Shown here piece by piece: positions 26,949-36,269 of a DNA stretch of 64,000 nt. A program made the position numbers and the translations under genes. The notes beneath the pieces are model-generated. The model saw nothing but the letters and a program-made list of their open reading frames with translations, had not been told where the DNA came from and did not search any database. The number at the start of each line of letters is the position of its first letter. Within the stretch, counting starts at the first letter, position 1. Source of the DNA: Trichococcus sp. K1Tr (GTDB taxonomy: Bacteria; Bacillota; Bacilli; Lactobacillales; Aerococcaceae); the NCBI RefSeq assembly GCF_028309625.1, contig NZ_JAQMHR010000006.1, forward strand, positions 62,001-126,000. The letters are read 5' to 3'.

Positions 26949-27948
26949 GAAAGCTTATGTCCGAGCGCATACCAACATCGCGCTGATCAAATATTGGGGG
27001 AAGCGGGATGAAACCGACTTTCTTCCTATGAACAGCAGCCTTTCCATGACTTTGGATAAACTCTATACGGATACGATGGTCGTCTTCGATGAAGCCCTCC
27101 CGCAGGATTCCTTCTATCTGAACGGCGAGAAGCAAGGCGAAAAAGAGACACAAAAAATCTCCAAATTCCTTGATCTGTTCCGTGAAGAAAAAAAGACAGC
27201 CATACGTGCGCGCGTTGAAAGCATCAATCACGTCCCTACCGCAGCCGGCTTGGCCTCATCAGCCTCCGCCTTCGCTGCTTTGGCAGGAGCTGCCAACTTG
27301 GCTTTGGGACTTGATTTGGATCCGCAGCGATTGTCGACCTTTGCAAGACGCGGCAGCGGCAGTGCCACGCGCAGCATCTACGGCGGTTTTGTGGAATGGG
27401 ATATGGGGACTTGTTCCGACGATTCCTTCGCGGTACCGGTCGACGATGCCGGCTGGGATATCGGTATGGTCATTGTGGCCGTCAACCAGAAAGCAAAGGA
27501 AGTCTCCAGCCGCGTCGGCATGAAACGGACTGTCGAAACTTCGCCCTTCTATCCGGCTTGGGTGGAATCGGCGAAAAGAGATATCCTGGACATCAAAGCA
27601 GCCATCGCTGCGAAGGATTTCGTCCGTTTGGGCGAAATCACCGAAGCGAACGGCATGAAGATGCACGGAACCATGTTAGGGGCGGAACCGCCTTTTTCCT
27701 ATTGGGAACCGGACAGCATCGTCGCCATCAAGACCGCACAGGCTTTGCGCAAACAAGGCATCCCTTGTTATGTCACGATGGATGCCGGCCCGAATGTGAA
27801 GGTGCTGTGCCGCCTTTCGCAAGCCGAAACGATAAAAGCAGCGTTGCTGGAACATTTCACAGAGGATAAATTGATCATCACCAAGCCCGGAAAAGGAATC
27901 CGGGAATTGACTGCAGACGAACGCGCTGTCTACAGTTGGAACGACTAA
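26941..27948 (+). CDS. mvaD: Diphosphomevalonate decarboxylase
   Basis: Makes isopentenyl diphosphate from diphosphomevalonate. 335 residues. ARAHTNIALIKYWGKRD, NHVPTAAGLASSASAFAAL (phosphate loop), GSGSATRSIYGG and the catalytic Asp in VTMDAGPNVK are typical. I chose the ATG at 26941, nine bases after GGAGG; the frame is open 34 codons further back inside mvaK1. It overlaps mvaK1 by 8 bp. Confidence 0.95.
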   Translation: MPKKAYVRAHTNIALIKYWGKRDETDFLPMNSSLSMTLDKLYTDTMVVFDEALPQDSFYLNGEKQGEKETQKISKFLDLFREEKKTAIRARVESINHVPTAAGLASSASAFAALAGAANLALGLDLDPQRLSTFARRGSGSATRSIYGGFVEWDMGTCSDDSFAVPVDDAGWDIGMVIVAVNQKAKEVSSRVGMKRTVETSPFYPAWVESAKRDILDIKAAIAAKDFVRLGEITEANGMKMHGTMLGAEPPFSYWEPDSIVAIKTAQALRKQGIPCYVTMDAGPNVKVLCRLSQAETIKAALLEHFTEDKLIITKPGKGIRELTADERAVYSWND

Positions 27949-27971
27949 CAGGAACAGAGAGGGTTGAATTC

Positions 27972-29087
27972 ATGACTGTAACAGAAGCAAGTGCTCCGGG
28001 TAAATTGTTCATCGCCGGAGAATATGCGGTAGTGACGCCGGGCCACCCATCGATTTTGGTCGCATTGGATCAGTTCATTACGGTTTCTTTGGAGGAAGCC
28101 GATACGACCGGGACGATCCGGTCGGCGCAGTATGGCGGTTTGCCGATTCCTTGGATCCGCGAAGAGGATCAGTTGGTCATCGACCAGCGCGAAAATCCTT
28201 TCCTCTACATTACCGAGGCTGTCAAGGTGACGGAACGCTACATCAAAGAAACCGGGATACTGTTATCCTATTTCCATCTGTCCGTGAAGAGCGAGTTGGA
28301 CAACGCCAGCGGAAAAAAATACGGACTGGGATCGAGCGGCGCTGTAACGGTCGCAACGATCAAAGCGTTGCTGAAATTTTATGCAATCGATCCGGATTTT
28401 GAGTTGGTTTACAAACTGGCTTCTTTGGCGCACCTGTCCGTCAAAAGCAACGGCTCCTTCGGTGACATTGCCGCAAGTACCTACGGCGGCTGGATCGCGT
28501 ATGCCTGTTTCGACAGGGAATGGGTAATGAAGAAGGCAACCGAGCTGACGCTCACCGATTTGTTGGAATCAGCCTGGCCGCAATTAATGATCCGGCCATT
28601 GACACCACCAGCCAATCTGCGGTTGGTGATCGGTTGGACCGGCTCCCCGGCTTCGACCACCCATCTTGTCGACCGCGTCAATGATGTCCGCGGCGGCATC
28701 GATGATTTTTACAAAACATTCCTGGAAGCCAGCAAAAAGTGCGTAAATGCTATGATCGCCGCTTTCGAACATGGCGATCTGAAGATGATTCAAGCAGGCA
28801 TCCGTGAGAACCGCCTGCTGCTGCAACAGTTGACTGTGCACACCGGCGTCGTCATTGAAACGCCCCCATTGACGCAATTATGCGATTTGGCAGAAGAGAA
28901 CCTGGGTGCGGCAAAATCATCCGGTGCCGGCGGCGGAGACTGCGGCATCGTCATCATCGACAGGCAATCTGGCATCATCCCCTTGATTTCGGAATGGGAA
29001 AAAGTCGGGATCATGAACTTGCCGCTGCACGTCTTCAGCTACGTTAGAAGTGCAGCAGCCATTGATTGGAAAGGAGCTTCCGAATGA
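27972..29087 (+). CDS. mvaK2: Phosphomevalonate kinase
   Basis: GHMP kinase, 371 residues, making 5-diphosphomevalonate. APGKLFIAGEYAVVTPGHPS at the N-terminus, KYGLGSSGAVTVATIKAL loop and SSGAGGGDCGIVI near the end match the Gram-positive MvaK2. The ATG at 27972 follows GAGAGGG; an upstream ATG in frame lies inside mvaD. It overlaps fni by 4 bp. Confidence 0.94.
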   Translation: MTVTEASAPGKLFIAGEYAVVTPGHPSILVALDQFITVSLEEADTTGTIRSAQYGGLPIPWIREEDQLVIDQRENPFLYITEAVKVTERYIKETGILLSYFHLSVKSELDNASGKKYGLGSSGAVTVATIKALLKFYAIDPDFELVYKLASLAHLSVKSNGSFGDIAASTYGGWIAYACFDREWVMKKATELTLTDLLESAWPQLMIRPLTPPANLRLVIGWTGSPASTTHLVDRVNDVRGGIDDFYKTFLEASKKCVNAMIAAFEHGDLKMIQAGIRENRLLLQQLTVHTGVVIETPPLTQLCDLAEENLGAAKSSGAGGGDCGIVIIDRQSGIIPLISEWEKVGIMNLPLHVFSYVRSAAAIDWKGASE

Positions 29088-30148
29088 CGCTTGATTCAAA
29101 CAGAAAAGACCAGCATGTCGATCTGGCCGAAAAACAGTATCAACCAGCCGACCTTTCCGACTTCGGGAAGATGCGCTTTGTTCATCACTCTTTGCCCAAT
29201 CTGAAGGTGGCGGATATTTCGCTGCAGACGGAGATGGCAGGGATGAACCTGGCTGCGCCCTTCTACATCAACGGCATGACCGGCGGTAGCGAGCGGACCA
29301 AACGGATCAATGCCGATTTGGCGACAGTCGCAAAAATGACCGGCTTGGCGATGGCTTCCGGTTCCGTCAGTGCGGCGTTGAAGGATCCCAGCGTGAGCGA
29401 CAGCTTTTCGGTCATCCGCAAGGTGAACCCGAACGGACAGATATTCGCGAATATCGGTGCCCACCATTCGCTTGAGAATGCCAAGCGCGCCGTGGATATT
29501 CTGGAAGCCGATGCTCTGCAGATCCACATCAACGCACCACAGGAAATGATCATGCCGGAAGGCGACCGCGATTTCACGATGTGGCTTCGTCAGATCGAAG
29601 AGATCACCGCGCATGTCGGCGTCCCCGTCATCGTGAAGGAAGTCGGCTTCGGCATGAGCCGGGAAACGATCCAGCAATTGATTGCGGTAGGTGTCCGGAC
29701 GATCGATGTCTCCGGCAAAGGCGGCACAAACTTTGCGGCGATCGAAAACGCAAGGCGCACGGCCATAGCCTATGACGACCTGGAAAACTGGGGCCAATCG
29801 ACTTTGATCTCTTTGCTTGAAGCCGATGTTCATCGCGGCAAAGCGGAGTTCCTGGCATCCGGCGGCATCAAAACACCATTGGACATCGTCAAGGCTTTGA
29901 GCCTGGGCGCGAAGGCTGTCGGCCTTTCCGGCCAATTCCTGCATAAGGTCCTGAGCGATGGACCGGATAAGACGGCCGAAACGGTCGAAGCCTGGAAGCA
30001 ACAGATCACAACGGTGATGGCGATGCTGGGCAAAACATCGGTTGCCGATCTGGATCGAACAGATCTTATCTTCCAACGGGACATCCTCGACTGGTGCGAC
30101 ATGCGCGGGATCGACTACCGTCAGTACGCCAATCGTTCAGTGAAGTAA
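29084..30148 (+). CDS. fni: Type II isopentenyl-diphosphate isomerase
   Basis: FMN- and NADPH-dependent interconversion of isopentenyl and dimethylallyl diphosphate. 354 residues, TIM barrel. FYINGMTGGSERT, AMASGSVSAAL, VIVKEVGFGMS, IDVSGKGGTNFAAIE and LASGGIKTPLDIVKAL are family motifs. AGGAG lies seven bases before the ATG at 29084. It is last gene of the mevalonate operon and is followed by a strong terminator. Confidence 0.95.
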   Translation: MTLDSNRKDQHVDLAEKQYQPADLSDFGKMRFVHHSLPNLKVADISLQTEMAGMNLAAPFYINGMTGGSERTKRINADLATVAKMTGLAMASGSVSAALKDPSVSDSFSVIRKVNPNGQIFANIGAHHSLENAKRAVDILEADALQIHINAPQEMIMPEGDRDFTMWLRQIEEITAHVGVPVIVKEVGFGMSRETIQQLIAVGVRTIDVSGKGGTNFAAIENARRTAIAYDDLENWGQSTLISLLEADVHRGKAEFLASGGIKTPLDIVKALSLGAKAVGLSGQFLHKVLSDGPDKTAETVEAWKQQITTVMAMLGKTSVADLDRTDLIFQRDILDWCDMRGIDYRQYANRSVK

Positions 30149-30169
30149 CCTGATCTAAATATAAATAGC

Positions 30170-30217
30170 ACGCGCCAGCGAACGGGAGAATGATACCGGT
30201 CGCTGGCGCGTTTTTTT
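30170..30217 (+). terminator. Terminator of the mevalonate operon
   Basis: 12-bp perfect stem ACGCGCCAGCGA/TCGCTGGCGCGT followed by T7. Confidence 0.9.
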
Positions 30218-30287
30218 GTTGGGTGTAGTTTTGATATATGCTGTTATTTTGGATTTACGGGCGAACAATCGACAAACCCCCGCTGCG

Positions 30288-30443
30288 TCGGCTGTTCGGT
30301 GAGGCACTTGATACGTTCAGTCAACGCATTCGGTGTGTCTCGGCTGTTCGCGCCAACGCTTGATACGTTCAGTCAAGACATTCGGTATGTCTCGGCTGTT
30401 CACACTAATAATTCATGCGTTCGGCCGACATATCCTCATGGCT
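30288..30443. repeat. Tandem repeat array, 52-bp period, about 2.5 copies
   Basis: TCGGCTGTTC starts at 30288, 30340 and 30392, exactly 52 bp apart. Between them CTTGATACGTTCAGTCAA and GACATTCGGTATGTC recur; the latter is a small perfect hairpin. Copies 1 and 2 are close; copy 3 decays. No coding sense. The rest of 30218-30490 shows nothing else. Confidence 0.8.
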
Positions 30444-30492
30444 TTTGTTCTGTATCCGGTAACCTCAGTAATCGCCTAACTAGCGCCACGCC

Positions 30493-30535
30493 AAAAAAAG
30501 AGGCCCATCCGCACTTGGATGAAGCCCCTCCTCTA
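30493..30535 (-). terminator. Terminator after the trpX-like gene
   Basis: Interrupted stem with GAGG...CCTC and CATCC/GGATG arms, then T7 on the minus strand. Confidence 0.8.
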
Positions 30536-30543
30536 AACAATTA

Positions 30544-31569
30544 TTATTCAGCCAATTCCACAAACACCGCATCGGCTTTGACTTCTTCCGGAATCGTCAA
30601 GCCCAATTCGTCCACTTTGGCTTGGTTGATGTAAACGGAATTCTCTTTGACCAACTGGACCGGATAAGTCGCCGGATCCGCGCCCTTCAGGATGTCGACC
30701 GCGATTTGGCCGATCTGCGTACCCATGCCGTATTGACTTGGCGCGAAAGTTGCAACGCCGCCGTCTTTCACCATTGTGTCAGCCGCCGGGAAAACCGGGA
30801 TGCCGAATGCATCGGCCGCATCCACCAAGGTTGCCATCCCGCTCGCGATGACATTATCGTTCGGCACATAGATCGCGTCCACTTCTTTAGCCAGACTTTC
30901 CGCCGCTTGGGCGATGTCGTTCGAAGTAGTGATCGTTCTCGTGACGACCTCGAAGCCTAAGTCCGCTGCCGCTTGCTCGGCGCGTTGGCCGGAGATGATC
31001 GCATTGTCTTCGGCAGTTGTGTACATGACACCGATTGTTGTGGCATCCGGCAGGAATTGCTTGATCAATGCCATCTGTTCATTGGATGGTGTCCGGTTAG
31101 ACAGCCCCGTTGCATTGCTGCCGGGAGCTTCCAAAGATTCGACTAAGCCGGCGCCGACCGGATCCTGTACTGCCCCAAGAATCACCGGAATCTCATCTGA
31201 TGCGTTCTTCAATGCTTGCGCGGCAGGTGTCGCAACACTGATCATGATGTCCGCGTCATGGCTGACGAAGCTTTCCGCGATCGATTTCATGTTGGCCTGG
31301 TCCCCTTGCGCATTCTGGAAATCGATGGTGGCATTCTCGCCGTCGACATAGCCGGCCGCCGCCAATTCATCCATGATCCCTTCCGTAATCTGATCCAAAG
31401 CCGGATGCGTCGTCAACTGCAGAATGCCAATATAGACTTTTTCCTGTTTGCTTTCCGTCGTCGCTGCAGAAGAATCACTTTCCGACGCTGTATTTCCGCA
31501 AGCAGCCAATATCCCGATTGCCAATACCGAACTCATTCGTAACATGTTTTTCATCGTATTTTTCATCAT
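30544..31569 (-). CDS. trpX: ABC transporter substrate-binding lipoprotein, TrpX family
   Basis: 341 residues, ABC_sub_bind family that binds tryptophan or related aromatics. Lipoprotein signal ends GILAAC. VYIGILQLTTHPALDQ, GENATIDFQNAQGD, VPVILGAVQDPVGAGLV and TPSNEQMALIKQFLP are family blocks. The ATG at 31569 follows GGAGGAG by five bases; the frame extends 20 codons upstream through the leader. Usual permease (trpY) and ATPase (trpZ) partners are not adjacent; terminators bound it on both sides. The attenuator upstream contains a Trp codon, supporting tryptophan as ligand. Confidence 0.85.
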   Translation of the reverse strand: MMKNTMKNMLRMSSVLAIGILAACGNTASESDSSAATTESKQEKVYIGILQLTTHPALDQITEGIMDELAAAGYVDGENATIDFQNAQGDQANMKSIAESFVSHDADIMISVATPAAQALKNASDEIPVILGAVQDPVGAGLVESLEAPGSNATGLSNRTPSNEQMALIKQFLPDATTIGVMYTTAEDNAIISGQRAEQAAADLGFEVVTRTITTSNDIAQAAESLAKEVDAIYVPNDNVIASGMATLVDAADAFGIPVFPAADTMVKDGGVATFAPSQYGMGTQIGQIAVDILKGADPATYPVQLVKENSVYINQAKVDELGLTIPEEVKADAVFVELAE

Positions 31570-31642
31570 CAAAACTCCTCCATTTTTTGAAATTTGATTT
31601 TTCGTACACATCCCAATCTGGATCGGCAACGCATTTTTGGAT

Positions 31643-31801
31643 ACAAAAACACCGCAGAGACCCTAATAGTCTTTGCGGTGTTGGTTTCCTGAATAAGTAA
31701 AAGTAGGAAAAATCCGCATAGACGCTAATCCAGACTGAATCTGAGGTTGCATCTATGGACAGTCCTGTCACACGATCAACCTACACTATGCGGATTTGCC
31801 A
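31643..31801 (-). promoter_or_regulatory. Four-arm transcription attenuator of trpX
   Basis: On the minus strand: arm 1 CCGCATAG (31793-31786), arm 2 GTCTATGCGG (31723-31714), arm 3 CCGCAAAGAC (31678-31669), arm 4 GTCTCTGCGG (31661-31652) then T5. Arms 1:2 pair, 3:4 form the terminator, and 2:3 pair 9 of 10. The Trp codon of the leader peptide lies 6-13 nt before arm 1, so a ribosome stalled there would hide arm 1 and favour 2:3, giving readthrough. Confidence 0.65.
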
Positions 31802-31843
31802 GCTTTTTCCGTTCATTGCTGTAACACGCGTGATCGTTTGCAT
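31781..31843 (-). CDS. Leader peptide, 20 residues with one Trp near the end
   Basis: MQTITRVTAMNGKSWQIRIV, with AAAGGAGG seven bases upstream, a far better ribosome site than needed by chance. Its last codons overlap arm 1 of the attenuator. It has a single Trp codon, fewer than classical trp leaders. Confidence 0.6.
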   Translation of the reverse strand: MQTITRVTAMNGKSWQIRIV

Positions 31844-31876
31844 TCGACTGCCTCCTTTTCCCTTGGGTATGCATTC

Positions 31877-31905
31877 ATCATAATCAACAAACAAAAGCAT
31901 GTCAA
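31877..31905 (-). promoter_or_regulatory. Promoter of the trpX leader
   Basis: TTGACA (31905-31900), 17-bp spacer, TATGAT (31882-31877), so transcription starts just before the leader-peptide ribosome site. Confidence 0.75.
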
Positions 31906-31955
31906 CAGAATAATGATAAAAAGATGGCTAAATAATTAGAAAACAACAAGAAAAC

Positions 31956-32279
31956 TTAAAGTGCCCACACCATCAGGCTGATGCCTACGATGCCGACGAT
32001 GACGGAAAGGATCATATTTTTTGAATAATAGGCTACCGCAGCTGTCACGAGCGAAGGCAGCAATTTGGCGTTTTCCAATGCGTTCAAGGAAACATTTCCC
32101 TCCCAGAAAAAGATATCCGAGGCGATCAATGCTGAAAAGATGGAAACCGGCAGGAAGCTCATCCATTTCTGGAACCAGATCGGAATCCGCGCATTCCTCA
32201 GGGCGACAATCGGGAGCCATCTGGGCAAAAAAGTCACCAATCCGCCACCCAAAATGAGCCACAATGCTTTGTCATCCAC
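31956..32279 (-). CDS. azlD: Branched-chain amino acid export subunit AzlD
   Basis: 107 residues, four hydrophobic segments, with the AzlD motif LVTFLPRWLPI near the N-terminus. Small partner of AzlC; together they export branched-chain amino acids. Overlaps azlC by 8 bp. Confidence 0.85.
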   Translation of the reverse strand: MDDKALWLILGGGLVTFLPRWLPIVALRNARIPIWFQKWMSFLPVSIFSALIASDIFFWEGNVSLNALENAKLLPSLVTAAVAYYSKNMILSVIVGIVGISLMVWAL

Positions 32280-32976
32280 GCAAAATCCCCTCCTTTTCGT
32301 CTTTCTTGTTCTGCAGATAGAGCCCGAACCCGGAAGCCAAGATCGACGTCAGAACGATGGCGATGTTATGGTGCAGCAAGTTCATTAATAGGACCGCTGT
32401 GATGCCGGAAAATACCGCCGTCCAGAACACGATGCGGTTCTCGATTTGGGAAACGAGCAGGAAGATGAACATCGCAATCAGGATGTAGTTCATCACAACC
32501 GGCGACAAAGCGATGCTCTTACCGGCCATCGCTCCGATCCCGGTGCTCAAAATCCAAGTTGAATAGGCCGTCACATTCGCAGCCATCGCTTTCGTCGGAT
32601 TCCACATGCCTTCGGTTTTGAAATACAGCGTGTTGACGGCGAACGATTCATCGGTGATCGTCTGCGCAAAGAACATGCTGAAAGCCGTGTTCTTCTCGCG
32701 GATTCTGTGGGCCAAGCTGGAACTCATCAACAGGTGCCTAAGATTGATGAAAAAAATCATGATGACCATTTCCAGCAGCCCTGCCCCGGCCACCGTCATC
32801 GATGCGATCATGAACTGGGAAGCGCCCCCATAGATGAGCAGGCTCATCAGCATGACAGCCAGCCAATGATAGCCGGCTTGCTGCAGCAGAACCCCGCAGG
32901 CTAACCCCATCGGAATGTAGCCGAAACAAACCGGATAGATGGCTTTCATCCCCTCCAGCCATTCTTTTTTCGACAT
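32272..32976 (-). CDS. azlC: Branched-chain amino acid exporter AzlC
   Basis: 234 residues, multi-pass membrane protein. GYIPMGLACGVLLQQAGY, YGGASQFMIASM and FFINLRHLLMSSSL are AzlC family blocks, with TDESFAVN after. First gene of azlCD. The 150-bp gap to the divergent mgtC-family gene must hold both promoters. Confidence 0.88.
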   Translation of the reverse strand: MSKKEWLEGMKAIYPVCFGYIPMGLACGVLLQQAGYHWLAVMLMSLLIYGGASQFMIASMTVAGAGLLEMVIMIFFINLRHLLMSSSLAHRIREKNTAFSMFFAQTITDESFAVNTLYFKTEGMWNPTKAMAANVTAYSTWILSTGIGAMAGKSIALSPVVMNYILIAMFIFLLVSQIENRIVFWTAVFSGITAVLLMNLLHHNIAIVLTSILASGFGLYLQNKKDEKEGILRG

Positions 32977-33144
32977 ATTGTCCCTCCTCTAATCAAAAAA
33001 TCATAATATCTTCCATTTTATCACATGCTGACGGAAGAATCGGGAGGATTCTGCATATTTTCAGAAAATCGTCATTTCCTTTTACATAAAACGGTCCGTG
33101 CATTAGAATAGAAGAAATGCTCTATTTTGAAAGGGGGGACTGCT

Positions 33145-33849
33145 GTGTATGCCATCAGCACATTGGAAATAACGATGCGCTTGCTTGCGGCGGTATTTGT
33201 CGGTGGCATCATCGGCTATGAACGCGAAGAGAACCGCCAAGCGGCAGGTCTGCGGACGAACATCATCGTTTCCGTTTCAGCTTGCCTTATCACCTTGATT
33301 CAGCTAGAAATCGCTTTTTACAGTCTGAACTTGGCGATCGCCAATCCGGATATCGCATCCAGCATCACGGTCGACTTTACCCGCATCATCGCCCAGATCG
33401 TCAGCGGCATCGGTTTCCTCGGCGCCGGCACAATCCTCATCACCAAACGGGATACGGTCACCGGCCTGACATCGGCAGCAACGATTTGGACGGTCGCCGG
33501 TCTCGGTATTGCCGTCGGGATGGGCTATTATTTCCTATCTTTCATCGGCTGCCTGATTCTTTATGTCGTTCTGCATATCATCAAAAAACTCAGGACTTCC
33601 ATAGGCGGGCTGCATGTGGAGATCCATTACCGGCACCAGGATCTGAAAAAGGCGATCGAACTGTTCCTTTCCGAAAACAACATCGAGACTTCGGACATGA
33701 AGTTTCTGATCGAGAATCCGGAGAGCGAGCACCCGAGATACATCGTCATCTACGGGATCGGATTGCCGCATTACTACAAGAAAAAGGATCTGGTGAACGA
33801 TCTGATGAACATGAGCAAGGACATCACGAACGTAAGCTTCGACCAATAG
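33145..33849 (+). CDS. MgtC/SapB family membrane protein
   Basis: 234 residues from a GTG with AAAGGGGG upstream. The N-terminal membrane domain has the family signatures GGIIGYEREENRQAAGLRT and GIGFLGAGTILI...TGLTSAATIWTVAGLGIAVG. The C-terminal about 75 residues form a soluble ACT-like domain. MgtC proteins affect magnesium homeostasis and, in pathogens, F-type ATPase; the role here is unknown. Confidence 0.88.
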   Translation: MYAISTLEITMRLLAAVFVGGIIGYEREENRQAAGLRTNIIVSVSACLITLIQLEIAFYSLNLAIANPDIASSITVDFTRIIAQIVSGIGFLGAGTILITKRDTVTGLTSAATIWTVAGLGIAVGMGYYFLSFIGCLILYVVLHIIKKLRTSIGGLHVEIHYRHQDLKKAIELFLSENNIETSDMKFLIENPESEHPRYIVIYGIGLPHYYKKKDLVNDLMNMSKDITNVSFDQ

Positions 33850-33856
33850 GAAAAGC

Positions 33857-33886
33857 ATGGGGCTGTCTCTTAAATTGAGGCAGCCC
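33857..33886 (+). terminator. Terminator after the MgtC-family gene
   Basis: GGGGCTG/CAGCCC stem followed by TTTT. Confidence 0.65.
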
Positions 33887-33920
33887 TTTTGCGAGTGGCC
33901 GGCATGGGTGATTGGTCGAT

Positions 33921-34084
33921 ATCCATCTTTTTCGTCCCACGACGGCTCAGGAAGATGAATAAATTATCCTTATTCATCTTTTTCGTCCGCCAGATACTCA
34001 AAAAGATGAATACTTTTCCGATATTCATCTTTTTTCGCACCCCAGCATCCGAAAACATGAATACTTGGCCTTTATTCATGTTCC
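33921..34084. repeat. Tandem hairpin array, three units plus a partial one, 51-bp period
   Basis: ATTCATCTTTTTCG-type unit starts at 33921, 33972, 34023 and (partial) 34074, exactly 51 bp apart. Neighbouring units pair: AAGATGAATA with TATTCATCTT twice, then ACATGAATA with TATTCATGT, a compensated change. Because the period is a multiple of three, repetitive frames appear on both strands, but none has a ribosome site. Confidence 0.82.
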
Positions 34085-34166
34085 ATCCATCATATAGATA
34101 TATTCGATCCAATCCAGTGCGCTTCCGTACAGCTTATGCCGCAGAATGCGAACGCATATAAATAGA

Positions 34167-34196
34167 TAAAGCCGCCTCATATTATATGAGACGGCT
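34167..34196 (-). terminator. Terminator after pdp
   Basis: AGCCGTCTCAT/ATGAGGCGGCT stem, minus strand, weak T-rich tail. Confidence 0.65.
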
Positions 34197-34211
34197 CGGA
34201 TGCTTTTGTTT

Positions 34212-35513
34212 TCAGTCTGTGATGACGCCGTGGATCAAGGTGATTTCTTTTCTCTCTTCGCCGATGGAATAGGCTTCCTGGATGAGCTTTTCGGCCTGGG
34301 CGAAATCTGCTTTGTTGGCGAACATCCTGACGATTGCTTCGCCCTTTTGGACCGGGTCGCCGACTTTCTTCAGGATCTTCAGTCCGGCCGCCAGATCGAT
34401 CGTGCTTTCTTTCGTGGCGCGCCCAGCACCAAGCAACATCGCAGCTACGCCGATGTCATCCGCAACGATTTCCGTCACATACCCGGATGCTTCCGCCAAA
34501 ACATCCTGTTGGCGCGAGGCTTGCGGCATCAATGAATAATCATCAACGACTTCCGGGTTCCCGCCTTGGGAAGCAATGAAAACTTTGAATTTCTCCAACG
34601 CTTTGCCGTTGCGGAGGTTCTCGGTTACCAATTCGCGGGCTTCAGCCAAATCAGCCGCTTTTCCGCCCAGATAGACCATCTGGCTTCCCAATTCGATGCA
34701 GAGCGCCTCCAGGTCTTTCGGCCCGTTGCCCTTCAACGTTTCGATTGCAACTTCAACTTCCAGAGCATTGCCGACCGCCACGCCCAAAGGTTGGCTCATG
34801 TCGGAAATGATCGCCATCGTTTTGCGGCCGGCCAGATTGCCGATTTTGACCATGGCATGGGCGAGTGCCCGCGCATCCTCTTCCGTCTTCATGAACGCGC
34901 CGGCTCCGGTTTTCACGTCGAGCACGATCGCATCCGCACCGGCTGCGATTTTTTTGCACATGATCGAACTTGCGATCAGCGGCAATGAGTTCACGGTTCC
35001 GGTCACATCCCGCAATGCATACAATTTTTTGTCCGCCGGGCAGAGATTGCCGGATTGTCCGATGACGGCGACTTTATTTTCATTCACAATGGACGCGAAT
35101 GTCGCTTCATCGATCTCGACGTGGAAGCCGGGAATCGATTCCAGTTTATCCAGCGTGCCGCCTGTATGCCCCAAGCCGCGTCCGCTCATTTTCGCTACCG
35201 GCACGCCGCAGCTGGCGACCAATGGCGCGAGCACAAGCGTAGTCGTGTCGCCGACGCCGCCGGTTGAATGTTTGTCGACCTTGATGCCCGCGATGGCGGA
35301 AAGATCGATCTGATCGCCGGATTCAGCCATGGCCATCGTCAATTCCATCCGTTCCTCATCGGTCATGTCCTGAAAAAAGACGGCCATCGCCCATGCGCTC
35401 ATCTGATAATCGGGAATTGATCCATCCGTGTAGCCATCGATGATGAAACGGATCTCTTCTTTCGTCAATGCTTTGCCTTCTTGTTTCTTGATAATTAAAT
35501 CTACCATTCTCAT
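34212..35513 (-). CDS. pdp: Pyrimidine-nucleoside phosphorylase
   Basis: Phosphorolysis of thymidine, uridine or deoxyuridine to base plus (deoxy)ribose 1-phosphate. 433 residues. [23 protein letters not shown] is the family signature, with [17 protein letters not shown] and the phosphate-binding [11 protein letters not shown] at 35513 follows GGAGGAAAA. The gene is co-directional with rpiA 78 bp upstream, which fits salvage of ribose units into the pentose phosphate pathway. Confidence 0.93.
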   Translation of the reverse strand: MRMVDLIIKKQEGKALTKEEIRFIIDGYTDGSIPDYQMSAWAMAVFFQDMTDEERMELTMAMAESGDQIDLSAIAGIKVDKHSTGGVGDTTTLVLAPLVASCGVPVAKMSGRGLGHTGGTLDKLESIPGFHVEIDEATFASIVNENKVAVIGQSGNLCPADKKLYALRDVTGTVNSLPLIASSIMCKKIAAGADAIVLDVKTGAGAFMKTEEDARALAHAMVKIGNLAGRKTMAIISDMSQPLGVAVGNALEVEVAIETLKGNGPKDLEALCIELGSQMVYLGGKAADLAEARELVTENLRNGKALEKFKVFIASQGGNPEVVDDYSLMPQASRQQDVLAEASGYVTEIVADDIGVAAMLLGAGRATKESTIDLAAGLKILKKVGDPVQKGEAIVRMFANKADFAQAEKLIQEAYSIGEERKEITLIHGVITD

Positions 35514-35591
35514 AGGCTTTTCCTCCATCTGAATCTGACTTTTCGAATATCAAGCACAGCGCAAAACGTTTTTGTGCATCTTAGTTGAAGC

Positions 35592-36269
35592 TTATCTTTT
35601 CGCTTCAATCACTTTCACACCGTCTTTTGTACCGACCAAAACGGTATCCACACAGTCAAGGAACAAACCATGTTCCACGACACCGGTCAGATGGATCAGG
35701 TCCTCGGCAAGTGCCTTCGGATCCAAAATTTCACCCAGATGCAGATCGATGATGTTGTTCTTCTCATCAGTCAAATAATAGTCTCCGCTTGCCGTCTTGC
35801 GGAATTCCGGATTGTAGCCTTTTTCATTGAATTTATTGAACAGTTGGATCGATCCGTAGCAGACGACCTCCACTGGTAGCGGGAAGGCGCCCAGATGTTT
35901 CACCATTTTGCTTTCATCGACGATCCAGATGACTTTCTTGGAATTGTCGGCAACGATTTTTTCGAACAAAAGCGCCCCACCGCCGCCTTTGATCCCTTGG
36001 AAATCTTCGCTGATTTCATCGGCTCCGTCCACAGTGATATCGATGCAAGTCACTTCATCCACACTCTTCAACGGAATCCCTAACGACTCAGCCAATTCCT
36101 TCGTTTGGATCGAAGTCGTCACCCCAGTGATCTTCAATCCTTCCTCGTTCACGCGTCTACCGATTTCCTTCACAAAATAATAGGCAGTTGAGCCTGTCCC
36201 CAGACCTACTGTCATACCGTCTTTGATGTATTCTGCAGCTTTTAATCCAACCAGTTCTTTTAGTTCCAT
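35592..36269 (-). CDS. rpiA: Ribose-5-phosphate isomerase A
   Basis: Interconverts ribose 5-phosphate and ribulose 5-phosphate. 225 residues. [40 protein letters not shown] (catalytic Asp/Lys) and a C-terminal [16 protein letters not shown] match RpiA. Confidence 0.95.
   Translation of the reverse strand: MELKELVGLKAAEYIKDGMTVGLGTGSTAYYFVKEIGRRVNEEGLKITGVTTSIQTKELAESLGIPLKSVDEVTCIDITVDGADEISEDFQGIKGGGGALLFEKIVADNSKKVIWIVDESKMVKHLGAFPLPVEVVCYGSIQLFNKFNEKGYNPEFRKTASGDYYLTDEKNNIIDLHLGEILDPKALAEDLIHLTGVVEHGLFLDCVDTVLVGTKDGVKVIEAKR

Noticed and set aside
29096-30076. 326-codon minus-strand frame
   Set aside because: Antisense shadow of fni, composed of His/Arg/Asp-rich sequence with no family features.
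31475-31771. 98-codon frame with an aromatic-rich stretch (SYFYLF) over the attenuator
   Set aside because: No ribosome site, overlaps the terminator arms and runs on past them; the 20-codon leader with a strong site explains the region better. It was considered as a Phe/Tyr leader.
33921-34084. CRISPR array
   Set aside because: Units are contiguous 50-52-bp repeats without unique spacers, two to four copies, and no cas genes are in the window. The same holds for the other four arrays.
33870-34161. Repetitive 80-90-residue frames on both strands
   Set aside because: They arise from a 51-bp tandem hairpin repeat (a multiple of three); no ribosome site and the arms covary as nucleic acid, not protein.
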